Assembly: GCA_934247115.1 (NCBI GenBank)
Contig: CAKQIY010000005.1
Span: 45,296-109,295 of the forward strand
From: an uncultured Coprococcus sp.
Lineage (GTDB): Bacteria > Bacillota > Clostridia > Lachnospirales > Lachnospiraceae
DNA: 64,000 bases
Reading direction: 5' to 3'
The notes under the pieces were generated by a model. It had not been told where the DNA came from. It did not search any database and worked only from the letters and a program-made list of their open reading frames with translations. Positions 17,601-26,062 of the stretch are shown here, piece by piece. Each line of letters opens with the position of its first letter. Positions within the stretch are counted from its first letter, which is position 1. A program made the position numbers and the translations under genes.

Positions 17601-18250
17601 ATTCTCTGAATACGATAGATCAATCCATTTGTCTCATCTGCTGCCCCCAGATTAAACAATTTATCATATGTGTTTTTGACCACCTCTATATCGCTCTCTG
17701 CCTTCAACGAATCTAAGTATGTTTCACATGTCTTGATATCTATCCTGAACGCATCATACATATCACAGAAATTCACAAGATATGTGTTATACTTCAATAT
17801 TTCTGTGTTGTTATCCAAGGTCTCTTTAATATCTTTCAGCGCATCCCCAGTCTTGCTAATATTAGAAACCATTGTAGCATTTAATGCAGTCAGCGTCATA
17901 TTCTGATCATCCAATCTCTGCTGAATATTGTACAGCTGTGATTCCACGCCGCTCAGATCCACATCATTCATTATGACCGTGCTTCCTGGCGACTCATTTT
18001 CATTCATTCCCAGCAGTTCCTTTCCTATACACTTGAATGTACCGCCTATCGCATCCTTAAATGACCAATTTTCCTTCTTTGCCTGCTCCATGGCACTCTT
18101 GCCTGCTCTGACCATTGTTCCGGCGACATCAAACATCGACAGCACATCTACAGCCTTGGCCTCCTTTGGTGCCACAGAGATCGTTCCAACCGTCATGCAT
18201 ACAACCAGAAACATGCTGACGATCCGTCTCTTTATTCTTTCCTTTCTCAT
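14651..18250 (-). CDS. Large secreted surface protein with beta-helix, Zn-ribbon-like repeats and fibronectin-like tail
   Basis: Start ATG at 18250 (GGGGG seven bases upstream), 1199 residues. A signal peptide (MRKERIKRRIVSMFLVVCM, cleavage near APKEAKA) is followed by a helical region to about residue 450, with coiled-coil-like stretches. Residues about 480-730 hold GLUG-like beta-helix repeats (GVIAGMVENKGKI, LGGITGWLSNSEL). From about 850 there are three cysteine modules of the form C..GYxGYKC, YWFCDNCGKCF and YWYCGVCHKYF, then a YDG/MBG-like strand domain and a fibronectin type III-like end (YYVRIRTYK). No LPXTG or SLH anchor is visible, so attachment is unclear. Likely an adhesin-like exported protein. 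Confidence 0.75.
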   Translation of the reverse strand: MRKERIKRRIVSMFLVVCMTVGTISVAPKEAKAVDVLSMFDVAGTMVRAGKSAMEQAKKENWSFKDAIGGTFKCIGKELLGMNENESPGSTVIMNDVDLSGVESQLYNIQQRLDDQNMTLTALNATMVSNISKTGDALKDIKETLDNNTEILKYNTYLVNFCDMYDAFRIDIKTCETYLDSLKAESDIEVVKNTYDKLFNLGAADETNGLIYRIQRMGGYLRGDLSGVSCPGSVTDILCRYYKAAGYSDAETAAAVKDFVAQAYYTYSLANYYYMSITLFQSTYMSQNNLTRYDTDFGSKLGMNQIEAIFASMTEESMQTTTHVFYDLNKHFSSIEGLEVSYKGPAGYLMRNMKDSTMNVEPGAVITLPDSNSLLAAYFGSGYVKMFGGVCEYSYESSDSGVTINGDRIVFGTDFEEGTDAKVDIYCTIGDQKILLHTYTFTSKAGKLAGGYGTSEYPYVIKTEEQFNLFAGGYYNDAYISLAADLDYKDYYFTSVTGKFSGTFYGNGHSISNVDFRLNNTSKYGIFNCISGGTVQDLTVDKTTMYLEDADGYYYVGVIAGMVENKGKIERCEVIDSYAYGIMSGGRVYLGGITGWLSNSELNGCTLRNVWTIVRESTNKKQDVKGCVGNIAGYVTGSNILYCGREDGNVQSESTDSESYTGGMVGQGHNSLMENCWSFMATNAWTDQFKHSADNHGSFAGLCNELKIRKCYIYNGVGAKKSNVDYMILGTTVQGRECDVSYVDDFTLSKLGYEYVGMLTNADITGHPIRLNPVKVDIKTDNAKTTFYYGQDLTLNGVSVRLIRSSGFNSRLIPYDVTTDYSSTQPGRYVVTISSGNVKADYDVLVANKPHTYVATKKAATCTEDGYVGYKCQDEGCDSHIADDVLKATGHSTTKEKAKEKTCKTPGNIEYWFCDNCGKCFLDESGEQEISIDDTIIPAAHTIKAVKAVSATCAKAGNKAYWYCGVCHKYFADAKCTSETTLDKLKIPATGKHTAKTTTVKATAKTNGKVTVKCSACGKLISSKSIPRLARITLAATELTYNGKVRTPGVTVKDSKGNKLGSASYTVTYASGRKAVGSYIVKIRFKGNYSGTFTKSFTIKPKGVGVSSISASKKKLVVKWAKQPTQTTGYQLQYSTSSTFAGAKTVTIRKNATTSYALSNLQTKKKYYVRIRTYKKVTQNGTTKTYYSNWSRTKSATTK

Positions 18251-18400
18251 AGACCATCCCCCTTTTGAATGATTTTGATACAAAATATTTATTAACCGAA
18301 CGTTCGTTTATATTATAGCATATAGCAATATATGCCATCAAGTTTTTTTCAGCTAAACCAACCACGCTGCCAAAAGCACAGATCCTTACCGCTCTTTACT

Positions 18401-20251
18401 CTAGCGATACCTTCTATCGACGCCCTTCTGCCTGTAATATGCCGCCTTATTCTCGTACATTCTCTCATCTGCAGCCTTCACTATCTCGTCAAATGACTCC
18501 CAGTCCTTCTCATCACTTGACACATAGCCACATGATATTGATATGGACTTCACCTGCTGTCCAGACCATCCACCCACAACATCGTCAAACTCCTGCCGTA
18601 CTCTCTTCAGCCTTCTGGTATTTACAAAGATGATGGCTGCAAATTCATCACCGCCCATCCTGTACACCTTACCATAGCTTCCAAAACACTGCTCCATACA
18701 CTCGGCAGCACCCTGAAGCAGTTCATCTCCAGCCGCATGTCCCAGGGTATCATTCACTGATTTAAGCCCATTTACATCCATGGACACATACACATATACA
18801 GAATCTCCCGGAAGCTCCCTGACATCATCTATATATGCACTCCTGTTATAACATTTTGTAAGCTCATCTGTATAAGATCGTCTTATCAGCTTCTGCTCCC
18901 GTTTCTTATCCTCGTCTATGCATCTGGTGGTAAATATAACTTTTAAAGGACGTCCGTCCTCACCAACATCTATCGATATAAATGACAGTCTGAACCATCC
19001 AAGCTCCGTCACCATGAACTCACCTGATATGATCTTTTTCTTGATCAGTCTGTCCCCCAGACTATCCAGATCCATGAATTCCTGAGCACTTGCCTGATGT
19101 TCATCCACAACCACCTTATGGACGATCTCCCTCATAAGCTCCTTCGCCCCTGCTGCCCGCTCACCAGCCCTCAATATCAGGTCTCCTGCGGTATAGCGTG
19201 CAAATGTATCATGTTGAAGATCAAGCATATGCATGCTGTAATACATCCCCGACATGGATGTCAATATTGCCAGCTGTTCATTTCTCTCCCGGTTCGCACG
19301 AATCACCTTCATCACCATGCTTACCACCAGACCAGCGGCAAAGCACAGATACAGTGCCATGATAACCATGATTGCCGTATTGCTACGACTGTTCACATCC
19401 ATTCTATATATAACACCGATCACATACTCTCCGGATCTGCGGAATACACATCTGTTTCTAAAGCCATTGATCTTTCTTATGCCTGTAAAACTGTCCTCGC
19501 CGTCCGGCAGCACATCATCAGTCATCGAAATGTCGATCTCATCAAGAGTAAGCCCTACTACCGGTTCATATGAACATCCATATATTTCTCCCGATTCGCC
19601 ATCTGCCACTACAACACTCAGTCCATCATACATAGGCATATTGGCAACCACCGTAGATATCTCATTCTGTTTTACCTCATCCAGAAGTCTTCTCGGCTCG
19701 ATTCCAACCTGTATCATCTTGGTGCCATCGTCGTTCCACGTTATGGCATACATCATATTCTTACCCCTCGATGTATTCGGAGTGACATCCTGACACATGG
19801 TGAGAGTCTTATCATCCAGCATAGGCTTGAAATACGCCATCTGCTCCCCGGAATCAAAACTATATCCAAAGTATTCGGGATTGGTACCGGCATATATCAC
19901 ACCATCCGTATTAAACAAATGCACCTCATCAACAGATATGAGTGCAGCGATCTTGCGGAGCTCATCCACATCATTTGCCACCTCAGGCTTTGCATCAACT
20001 ATATACGCCACTGCCTTAGCCCTGACCATATAATCTTCCTTGAGGGAGTCTATAAGCTCATCCTCACTTGTCTTATTTTTCTCGATTACATTGCTGACCT
20101 GATCCAACAGCACCTGCGAGGTTCTGTCAAAACTCCTGTTATTGATAAAGCTCAGTATGACCGCCTGGATGACCATCGCAACCAACACGATTCCCCCCGT
20201 TATCAGTATTATCCCCGGCAATTTTCTTTTCTTATCTATCATTCGACTCAT
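18401..20251 (-). CDS. Membrane sensor diguanylate cyclase (GGDEF)
   Basis: A 616-residue protein from ATG 20251 (GGGGAG seven bases upstream). The first span is near residues 13-34, an extracytoplasmic Cache/PDC-like sensor domain covers about 35-290, the second span is near 297-320, then a PAS-like linker (about 330-445) and a C-terminal GGDEF domain (about 450-610) with the intact YRMGGDEFAA active site. It should make cyclic di-GMP in response to an outside signal. No RxxD inhibitory site precedes GGDEF and no EAL domain is present. No other c-di-GMP gene lies in the window. Confidence 0.9.
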   Translation of the reverse strand: MSRMIDKKRKLPGIILITGGIVLVAMVIQAVILSFINNRSFDRTSQVLLDQVSNVIEKNKTSEDELIDSLKEDYMVRAKAVAYIVDAKPEVANDVDELRKIAALISVDEVHLFNTDGVIYAGTNPEYFGYSFDSGEQMAYFKPMLDDKTLTMCQDVTPNTSRGKNMMYAITWNDDGTKMIQVGIEPRRLLDEVKQNEISTVVANMPMYDGLSVVVADGESGEIYGCSYEPVVGLTLDEIDISMTDDVLPDGEDSFTGIRKINGFRNRCVFRRSGEYVIGVIYRMDVNSRSNTAIMVIMALYLCFAAGLVVSMVMKVIRANRERNEQLAILTSMSGMYYSMHMLDLQHDTFARYTAGDLILRAGERAAGAKELMREIVHKVVVDEHQASAQEFMDLDSLGDRLIKKKIISGEFMVTELGWFRLSFISIDVGEDGRPLKVIFTTRCIDEDKKREQKLIRRSYTDELTKCYNRSAYIDDVRELPGDSVYVYVSMDVNGLKSVNDTLGHAAGDELLQGAAECMEQCFGSYGKVYRMGGDEFAAIIFVNTRRLKRVRQEFDDVVGGWSGQQVKSISISCGYVSSDEKDWESFDEIVKAADERMYENKAAYYRQKGVDRRYR

Positions 20252-20313
20252 GAGCACTCTCCCCGCGTATTCCCGTAGTAATAGATTTCCTTATTCTGAT
20301 CCGCTTTCTGCTT

Positions 20314-20874
20314 TTACATCTCGCTTTCAAAGTTATGAATGGAATTTGCTATATTTCCACGAAGTGTGGTGCTAAGCTGCTCCACTATTTTATGATAATC
20401 GTCTTTCATCCCCTTGTCTACCCAGTCAAGCATAATCCCCACAAATCCATACTTGTAAAAGTCTGCTATGAACTGCTTATCAGCCTCCGAAAGGTTGTCC
20501 CCTGCGCATTTCTCATCCACTACATCCGCTATGAGCTGATACGACAGCTTATACAGATAATTTTCTATCTTTGCCTTATCCACCGACCTGTATATATTTG
20601 CGATAAAGGGCTTGTTCTCCAGCACAGCCTCAAACACCTGTATCATACCCTCCTGCCAGGTATCATAGGTCTTCTTATCCTTCAGCGCCTGCTTCCCATC
20701 CTCAATACACACCCACTCCGCAAGCTCATATATGTCCTGAAAATGATAATAGAATGTCATCCTGCTTATCCCGCAGTCTCCGGTGAGATCCGCTATCGTT
20801 ATCTTGTCAAACGGCTTCTCCTTAAGAAGCTTTTTCAGAGATGCCTCAAGTGCTTTTTTAGTTGAATTTGCCAT
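20314..20874 (-). CDS. TetR-family regulator (DhaS-like)
   Basis: A 186-residue regulator. The helix-turn-helix spans about residues 8-50 (KPFDKITIADLTGDCGISRMTFYYHFQDIYEL), with the TFYYHF recognition end typical of the DhaS-like TetR group; the C-terminal 130 residues are helical with a TetR_C_8-like end. It sits between the P-type ATPase gene (upstream, same strand) and the diguanylate cyclase gene (downstream), either of which may be its target. No ligand can be inferred. Confidence 0.85.
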   Translation of the reverse strand: MANSTKKALEASLKKLLKEKPFDKITIADLTGDCGISRMTFYYHFQDIYELAEWVCIEDGKQALKDKKTYDTWQEGMIQVFEAVLENKPFIANIYRSVDKAKIENYLYKLSYQLIADVVDEKCAGDNLSEADKQFIADFYKYGFVGIMLDWVDKGMKDDYHKIVEQLSTTLRGNIANSIHNFESEM

Positions 20875-20922
20875 GCATACCTCCTGTTATCTAAGCTGTG
20901 CATATCATCCTTATAAACAAAC

Positions 20923-20958
20923 ATACTCATAAAAAACAATGTTGCTTCTTATGAGTAT
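20923..20958 (-). terminator. Inverted repeat between P-type ATPase and TetR gene
   Basis: Arms ATACTCATAA and TTATGAGTAT, 16 bp apart. The minus strand is followed by GTTTGTTTAT, so it may be a weak terminator of the ATPase gene; it could equally be an operator for the adjacent TetR protein. Confidence 0.5.
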
Positions 20959-20995
20959 ATCTTTACATTTATTATATTCTTTTTTTGACAATTCT

Positions 20996-23440
20996 CTACT
21001 TAAAAATGTTATATTTCCTTATCTTTCTTCTGATCTTACGTCTGTTCTTCTCGTCTCCAAAGAAGCTGCTGAGCTTCTCAACAAACAATGTCAGATACCT
21101 GAACATGGATTCCGCAGCAAATGCAAATACAACCATGAGCAGGAAGCATATGTTGGATATCGAATCTATGGCAAACAGCCTGCCGAGGAAAAGTCCACAG
21201 AACAGCAGTCCGACTATGTTGATAAGAAGTACACCATACTTCATCTTGTTGAACGGATGGCTGATCTTGATTATTATCATAAATCCGACAACCGCAAGAA
21301 GCATTGTGCCGGCTGTGGCTATATCCTCACTCGGAAGATTGAATACCTGTCCGCAGATTACAAGTGCTCCGACCGACAACACATCCGTGAGTCCCGCAGG
21401 CAATGCTTTTAGCATGACATTTGCCATAAAGTTTCCCTCTATACGATTCCTGTTCGGCTCAAGTGCCAGCAGGAATCCCGGCAATCCTATGGTGAACATG
21501 CTTATGAGTGATATCTGTGACGGCTCCAGCGGATATGTGATCGCAAACACCGCTGAGAATATGGCCATCAGCAGTGAAAATATGTTCTTAACAAGGAAGA
21601 GGCTTGCTGATCTCTGTATATTGTTGACAACCTGTCTTCCCTCATACACCACATATGGCATACGTCCGAAATCTGAATCCAGAAGCACCGTCTGCGCCGC
21701 CTGTGCAGCCGCTTCACTTCCGGATGCCATGGCTATACTGCAATCCGCATCCTTCATTGCGAGTATATCATTTACACCATCACCAGTCATGGCAACCGTG
21801 TGTTTCTGTTTCTGGAGTGCCCTGACTATGAGCTGCTTCTGTTTAGGCGTAACTCTTCCAAATACTGTATATTTATCCACAGCCTCAGCTATATCCTTCT
21901 CAGATGCCAGAGTCGACGCATCCACATAGTTCTCTGCTCCATCTATGCCTGCACGCTTTGCCACCTCTGATACTGTGGCAGGGTTATCTCCGGATATGAC
22001 TTTTATGGCAACGCCCTGCTCTTTGAAATATGTAAACGTACTCTCGGCATTTTCCCTTATTGGGTTTGAAAGCACTATATAACCAATAGGAGATATGCCT
22101 CCGAACGATTTTTCCAAACCACTGGAATCATTTCCTGACTCCGCCATAAGAAGGACTCTGTATCCCTTGCTCTGGTACTCCTCTATCTCTTCGGATATCT
22201 CATCGTACCTATCCTTCATTATAAACTCCGGAGCACCCAGCATATAGTCTCCCTCGACAAACGAAACCTTACTGTATTTGTTCGCCGATGTGAAAGGCTG
22301 TGTCTTGAGCAGTGTCCTGCTGCCCTTCTCTATCTCATTCTTATCCACATAAGCTCTGATCGCCTCCATTGTGGCATTATTGTCCTCAATGACCGCCGAG
22401 TAATCCGCCAGCAGATGTGCAAATGCTCTCTTGTCCATCTCGGCATCGCTGCATCTGCCGCTTATCACCAGCTCTGTAACCTGCATACCCGGCTCAGTGA
22501 TGGTTCCGGTCTTATCCACACAGAGTACATCGACTCTCGCGAGTGTCTCTATACTCTTCATGTCATGCAGCAACACTTGTTTCTTCGCAAGTCTTATTGT
22601 GCTGAGCGCAAGCGCAACAGTTGTGAGCAGATAAAGTCCTTCAGGGATCATTCCGAGAACCGCCGCAACCATCGATACAACGCTCTTCTTGAATGTCTCT
22701 CCATTCATGATATACGCCTGGCAGAACAATATGATTCCCACTGGTATGATGATGATTCCAACCCATTTTACAAGTTTGTTGATGTACCTGATCATCTCTG
22801 ACTGTTCGCCGTCACCCATGGCTTTCGCCTGGGCTGTGAGCTTTGATATGTATGACTCATTGCCCACCTTGTCAAGCTTGGCATAGCACTGTCCGGACAC
22901 CACAAAGCTTCCGGACATGAGGCCATCACCTGATTTCTTCTTGATCTCGTCTGACTCACCGGTGAGCAGGGCTTCATTTACCGATATACTGCCGCTGAGC
23001 ACCGTAGCATCAGCACATATCTGATTGCCGGCAGACAGAATGATGATATCGTCCTTAACCAGTTCCTCTGATTGTATCTGCTGCTGTTCTCCGTCTCTCA
23101 CAACTATCGAATGCGGCGCATTTAACATGCTCATCTTATCAAGAGTCTTTTTTGCACGCAGCTCCTGAAATATTCCTATAACCGTATTGCCTATGATGAC
23201 CGGCAGGAAAGTCAGATTTCTGAATGATCCAACGATACATAGCAGCACCGTAAGTATAAGGAATATGAGATTGAAGTACGTAAGCAGATTGGACTTGACG
23301 ATCTGCCCCACCGTCTTCTGCGTACTTATATCCGTGTGATTGGTCTGTCCATTGTCGATCCGTTCCCTTACTTCCTCCGATGTAAGCCCCATAATCGGGA
23401 CTCCTCGTGTATCCAAATTGCTTTCTGAATTTGTATCCAA
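20996..23440 (-). CDS. Cation-translocating P-type ATPase (P2/CtpE-like)
   Basis: I start it at TTG 23440 (AGAGG eight bases upstream; 813 residues); an ATG 16 codons later is possible. It has the full P-type order: two N-terminal spans, actuator domain with LLTGESD, membrane helix with the PEGL motif (GMIPEGLYLLTT), the phosphorylation site CVDKTGTIT, hinge MTGDGVNDILAMKDADC, and six C-terminal spans. PEGL and the overall shape fit the Ca/Mn-type P2 pumps; GMIPEGLYLL resembles CtpE, reported to move calcium. There is no metal-binding CxxC domain, so it is not a copper or cadmium pump. The ion is uncertain. Confidence 0.9.
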   Translation of the reverse strand: MDTNSESNLDTRGVPIMGLTSEEVRERIDNGQTNHTDISTQKTVGQIVKSNLLTYFNLIFLILTVLLCIVGSFRNLTFLPVIIGNTVIGIFQELRAKKTLDKMSMLNAPHSIVVRDGEQQQIQSEELVKDDIIILSAGNQICADATVLSGSISVNEALLTGESDEIKKKSGDGLMSGSFVVSGQCYAKLDKVGNESYISKLTAQAKAMGDGEQSEMIRYINKLVKWVGIIIIPVGIILFCQAYIMNGETFKKSVVSMVAAVLGMIPEGLYLLTTVALALSTIRLAKKQVLLHDMKSIETLARVDVLCVDKTGTITEPGMQVTELVISGRCSDAEMDKRAFAHLLADYSAVIEDNNATMEAIRAYVDKNEIEKGSRTLLKTQPFTSANKYSKVSFVEGDYMLGAPEFIMKDRYDEISEEIEEYQSKGYRVLLMAESGNDSSGLEKSFGGISPIGYIVLSNPIRENAESTFTYFKEQGVAIKVISGDNPATVSEVAKRAGIDGAENYVDASTLASEKDIAEAVDKYTVFGRVTPKQKQLIVRALQKQKHTVAMTGDGVNDILAMKDADCSIAMASGSEAAAQAAQTVLLDSDFGRMPYVVYEGRQVVNNIQRSASLFLVKNIFSLLMAIFSAVFAITYPLEPSQISLISMFTIGLPGFLLALEPNRNRIEGNFMANVMLKALPAGLTDVLSVGALVICGQVFNLPSEDIATAGTMLLAVVGFMIIIKISHPFNKMKYGVLLINIVGLLFCGLFLGRLFAIDSISNICFLLMVVFAFAAESMFRYLTLFVEKLSSFFGDEKNRRKIRRKIRKYNIFK

Positions 23441-23816
23441 ATAAAACACCTCTTCCTGTGTATATGGTCGGCAAATGTTATGCACCACGCAGCATTTTGC
23501 ATCGGCTGCCCATGACATCTCATGATTTCTTTAATAAGGTTCTATTATAAGTACTACAAGTAAGGTTATTCAAGAAGGATGGCAGATATTTCATATTTTT
23601 TTAAGAAACCTTGTGTCTCCTTAACGACAAACGGGCGGCCACCTGGTTTGAGATGTGTATACATTTAAAATTATTTTAAAGTAAGTTATTTGAGATAATT
23701 CTCAGCATATTATATTGTAATATTACATTTTATTAATACTTTTTTTATATTATAATGTGATTGGTCATCAAATTGGGGAGGATGACAAGTTTTTATTTTT
23801 AAGGGGGATTATTCTA
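23441..23816. other. Divergent intergenic region
   Basis: Lies between the divergent P-type ATPase and DUF3592 genes. The right half is very AT-rich and contains a TATAAT near 23752, about 65 bp before the DUF3592 start, as a candidate -10 box. A frame for an alternative longer ATPase N-terminus exists on the left but lacks a ribosome binding site. Nothing else recognised. Confidence 0.4.
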
Positions 23817-24293
23817 ATGACGAGAATCGTGAAAGACTACCGGAGAAACCCGGAAAACAAAAAGGCACTGTACCTGGCGATCGTTTTTTTGATACTGGGT
23901 GGACTTGGCTGCTTGAAGTATATCGTACCGGATATCATTGCATGGACTCAAAGTATTGGCTGTGAACAGACAACCGGATATGTAAAGTATTCTGAACAGT
24001 ATGATTATTATTCCGGTCGTTACAGAAAAGCCAGCAACCATACGGTAACCTATGATACAATCGTCGAATACACCATTGATGACCAGACATATACCCAGAC
24101 CGTATACACTGGTACTAATTACTTTAGCATGGGAGAATCCGTCAAGGTATACTACAAAAAAGACAATCCAGAAAATGCCGTGACTGACATTGCCATGAAG
24201 AGAACTCCTACATTCCCTTCTGTTTTCCTGTTTGGTCTAGGTGCCGCCTTACTCATATTGTACTTACTTCCTTTCAAGATAGTTGATGACTGA
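23817..24293 (+). CDS. DUF3592 domain membrane protein
   Basis: From the ATG at 23817 (AAGGGGG ten bases upstream), 158 residues. A first span (about residues 18-42), an outer beta domain with the DUF3592 pattern (ATGYVKYSEQ-like start, YTIDDQTYTQTVYTG, VKVYYKKDNPENAVTD) and a last span near 135-152. It stands alone and ends with a strong terminator. Three other proteins of this general type lie in the window. Confidence 0.8.
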   Translation: MTRIVKDYRRNPENKKALYLAIVFLILGGLGCLKYIVPDIIAWTQSIGCEQTTGYVKYSEQYDYYSGRYRKASNHTVTYDTIVEYTIDDQTYTQTVYTGTNYFSMGESVKVYYKKDNPENAVTDIAMKRTPTFPSVFLFGLGAALLILYLLPFKIVDD

Positions 24294-24304
24294 GCCGGCT
24301 AAAC

Positions 24305-24359
24305 AAAATGAGCATAACACATTTCCCATCTGGGTATCATTGTGTTACGCTCATTTTTT
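24305..24359. terminator. Intrinsic terminator between convergent genes
   Basis: Plus strand AAAATGAGCATAACACA pairs with TGTGTTACGCTCATTTT and is followed by T-rich sequence; the A-run on the other side gives a U-run on the minus strand as well. A second hairpin (24361-24388, arms ATGCAAGCTGCG and CGCAGCTGCAT) follows before the SDR stop. Confidence 0.88.
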
Positions 24360-24439
24360 ATGCAAGCTGCGAATCAGGATCCGCAGCTGCATCATATTCT
24401 ATTATCATAGCATAAGCCATATTTGATATATTGACTGCA

Positions 24440-25240
24440 CTATGGTCTCTGTCCCATTGCGCCCTCAAGTGTGATTGTCTCACCACTCATGTACTTGAAA
24501 TCCGGAGACGCGAGTGCCACGCATGCCCGTCCGATCTCCTTCTCTACGTCTCCGAAGTGTCCCATTGGCGGCATCTTTACATTTGCCTTGAACGCATCCG
24601 GATATGCCTTCTCAAAGTTCTCAAGCTGTGATGTCCATGCGAGAGGACATACTATATTGACATTTATTCCATCTGCTGCCCACTCTGTAGCTGCCACTCT
24701 TGTAAGACCTCTGATACCTTCCTTCGCAGCCGCATATGCGCACTGTCCGTAATTTCCAAAGAGACCTGCACCTGATGCAAAGTTGATGACTGAACCCTTT
24801 GTCTCCTTCAGATATGGATAGCATGCCTGCATATAGTAAAATGCAGCGTAAAGACCTGAATAAATGGCAAGGTCAAACTGTGCTGTTGTGTGATCTGCGA
24901 TGGTAACACCTGATGCAGATGCCTGTGCATTGTTGATGAGCACATCTATTCTTCCAAATTCCTTAACCGCCTGCTCCACAACATTCTTGACAACGCTCTC
25001 GTTGTCTGCACCTGCGTTTACATCAGCTTGGACTGCAAGAACCTTGATTCCATATTTGCTCTCAAGCTCTGCCTTTGCATCCTCAAGCTTCTGGACATTA
25101 CGACCTGTAAGCACCAGATTGGCACCTTCCTTGGCATATGCTGTCGCTATTCCGTATCCGATGGATCCACAGCTTCCATCGCTGAGAACGGCACGTCCGC
25201 CTCCTGTTATTATCGCTGTCTTACCTGTTAAAAACCCCAT
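24440..25240 (-). CDS. SDR-family oxidoreductase
   Basis: A 266-residue NAD(P)-dependent short-chain dehydrogenase. It has the Rossmann glycine motif in an extended form (GGGRAVLSDGSCGSIGYGIA, an insertion of about eight residues compared with classical TGxxxGxG), the NNAQA segment in place of NNAG, and the YAAAK catalytic Tyr-Lys pair with an upstream Ser in NFASGAG. Substrate not predictable. A longer glycine loop of this kind is seen in some multi-substrate SDRs. It is transcribed alone, away from the MarR gene. Confidence 0.85.
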   Translation of the reverse strand: MGFLTGKTAIITGGGRAVLSDGSCGSIGYGIATAYAKEGANLVLTGRNVQKLEDAKAELESKYGIKVLAVQADVNAGADNESVVKNVVEQAVKEFGRIDVLINNAQASASGVTIADHTTAQFDLAIYSGLYAAFYYMQACYPYLKETKGSVINFASGAGLFGNYGQCAYAAAKEGIRGLTRVAATEWAADGINVNIVCPLAWTSQLENFEKAYPDAFKANVKMPPMGHFGDVEKEIGRACVALASPDFKYMSGETITLEGAMGQRP

Positions 25241-25457
25241 AAGTGTATACTCCTTTCCTGGCCATGTCTACTTTCTTCACACCGCATAGATTTCTGTCAA
25301 CCATAACATATATCTATAATTTCATAGCCCATGTCTATTATTATAGCCACACGACCGACCCAAAACAACTCCTTCACCTATCTTTAAATGAAAATATTTA
25401 TGCATAACTTTACTTAACCCGATATCATGTTCTCTCAAAAATTTTAAATAAACCAGC

Positions 25458-25486
25458 TTGACTAAATCCGATTTCGGATTTATATT
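25458..25486 (+). promoter_or_regulatory. Promoter of marR-MATE operon with palindromic operator in the spacer
   Basis: TTGACT (25458-25463), 17-bp spacer, TATATT (25481-25486). The palindrome AAATCCGATTTCGGATTT (8-bp arms, 25464-25481) fills the spacer exactly, as expected for a MarR dimer shutting off its own operon. Confidence 0.85.
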
Positions 25487-25523
25487 AAATAGCGGTGCTT
25501 CCCGAATAAATATCATATATTTT

Positions 25524-25541
25524 TGAGAAAAAATTTTCTCA
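25524..25541. promoter_or_regulatory. AT-rich 18-bp palindrome in the marR leader
   Basis: TGAGAAAAAATTTTCTCA, a perfect palindrome between the promoter and the MarR start. It could be a second operator. The rest of 25241-25597 shows no gene. Confidence 0.45.
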
Positions 25542-25597
25542 TTGCTAAAGGCTTAGATTTGCACCCCAAGAATAACTAAAGGAGTTTTTCATATTTT

Positions 25598-26062
25598 ATG
25601 ATCGCATATAAAGACAGTCATTTACAAGAACAGCTGCGAAGATTTAACACTCTCTGGAAAGCCCAGGACGATATCTGGCAGGAGGCTGCAAAGAATTCCG
25701 GGCTTCCTGAGACTGCTTTCTGGATAATTTATATATTGACCATCGAGAATAAACCTGAACTTACTCAGGCCGAGCTGTGCGACACGTGGTTCATCCCCAG
25801 ACAGACATGCAACTCTGCTGTTAAAAAACTGGAAGGCAAGGGGCTCATTTCCCTGACAACACACAAGGGTGCAGGGAACATCAAATACCTGTCACTCACG
25901 GAAAACGGAGTCTCATTTGCCAACAAATATATCACGCCACTGACAAATGCTGATATTTCATCATTTTCGAGTTTTACGGATGAGGAAAGAGAACTTCTGC
26001 TCTCACTCATGCATCGTCAGCTCGATTACCTTAAGAAAGGAACTGAAGAATTATGGAAATAA
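25598..26062 (+). CDS. MarR-family regulator
   Basis: A 154-residue winged-helix regulator. Helices 3-4 read LTQAELCDTWFIPRQTCNSAVKKLEGKGLI (about residues 52-82), followed by the wing GAGNIKYLSLTENG; the dimer helices are at both ends. The upstream palindrome in the promoter spacer is its likely operator. It overlaps the following MATE gene by 10 bp, so regulator and exporter are translated together, a common pattern for drug-sensing repressors. Confidence 0.9.
   Translation: MIAYKDSHLQEQLRRFNTLWKAQDDIWQEAAKNSGLPETAFWIIYILTIENKPELTQAELCDTWFIPRQTCNSAVKKLEGKGLISLTTHKGAGNIKYLSLTENGVSFANKYITPLTNADISSFSSFTDEERELLLSLMHRQLDYLKKGTEELWK

Noticed and set aside
20985..21929. 314-codon plus-strand frame inside the P-type ATPase gene
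   Set aside because: Antisense of a firmly identified gene; low-complexity Ser/Thr translation without motifs.
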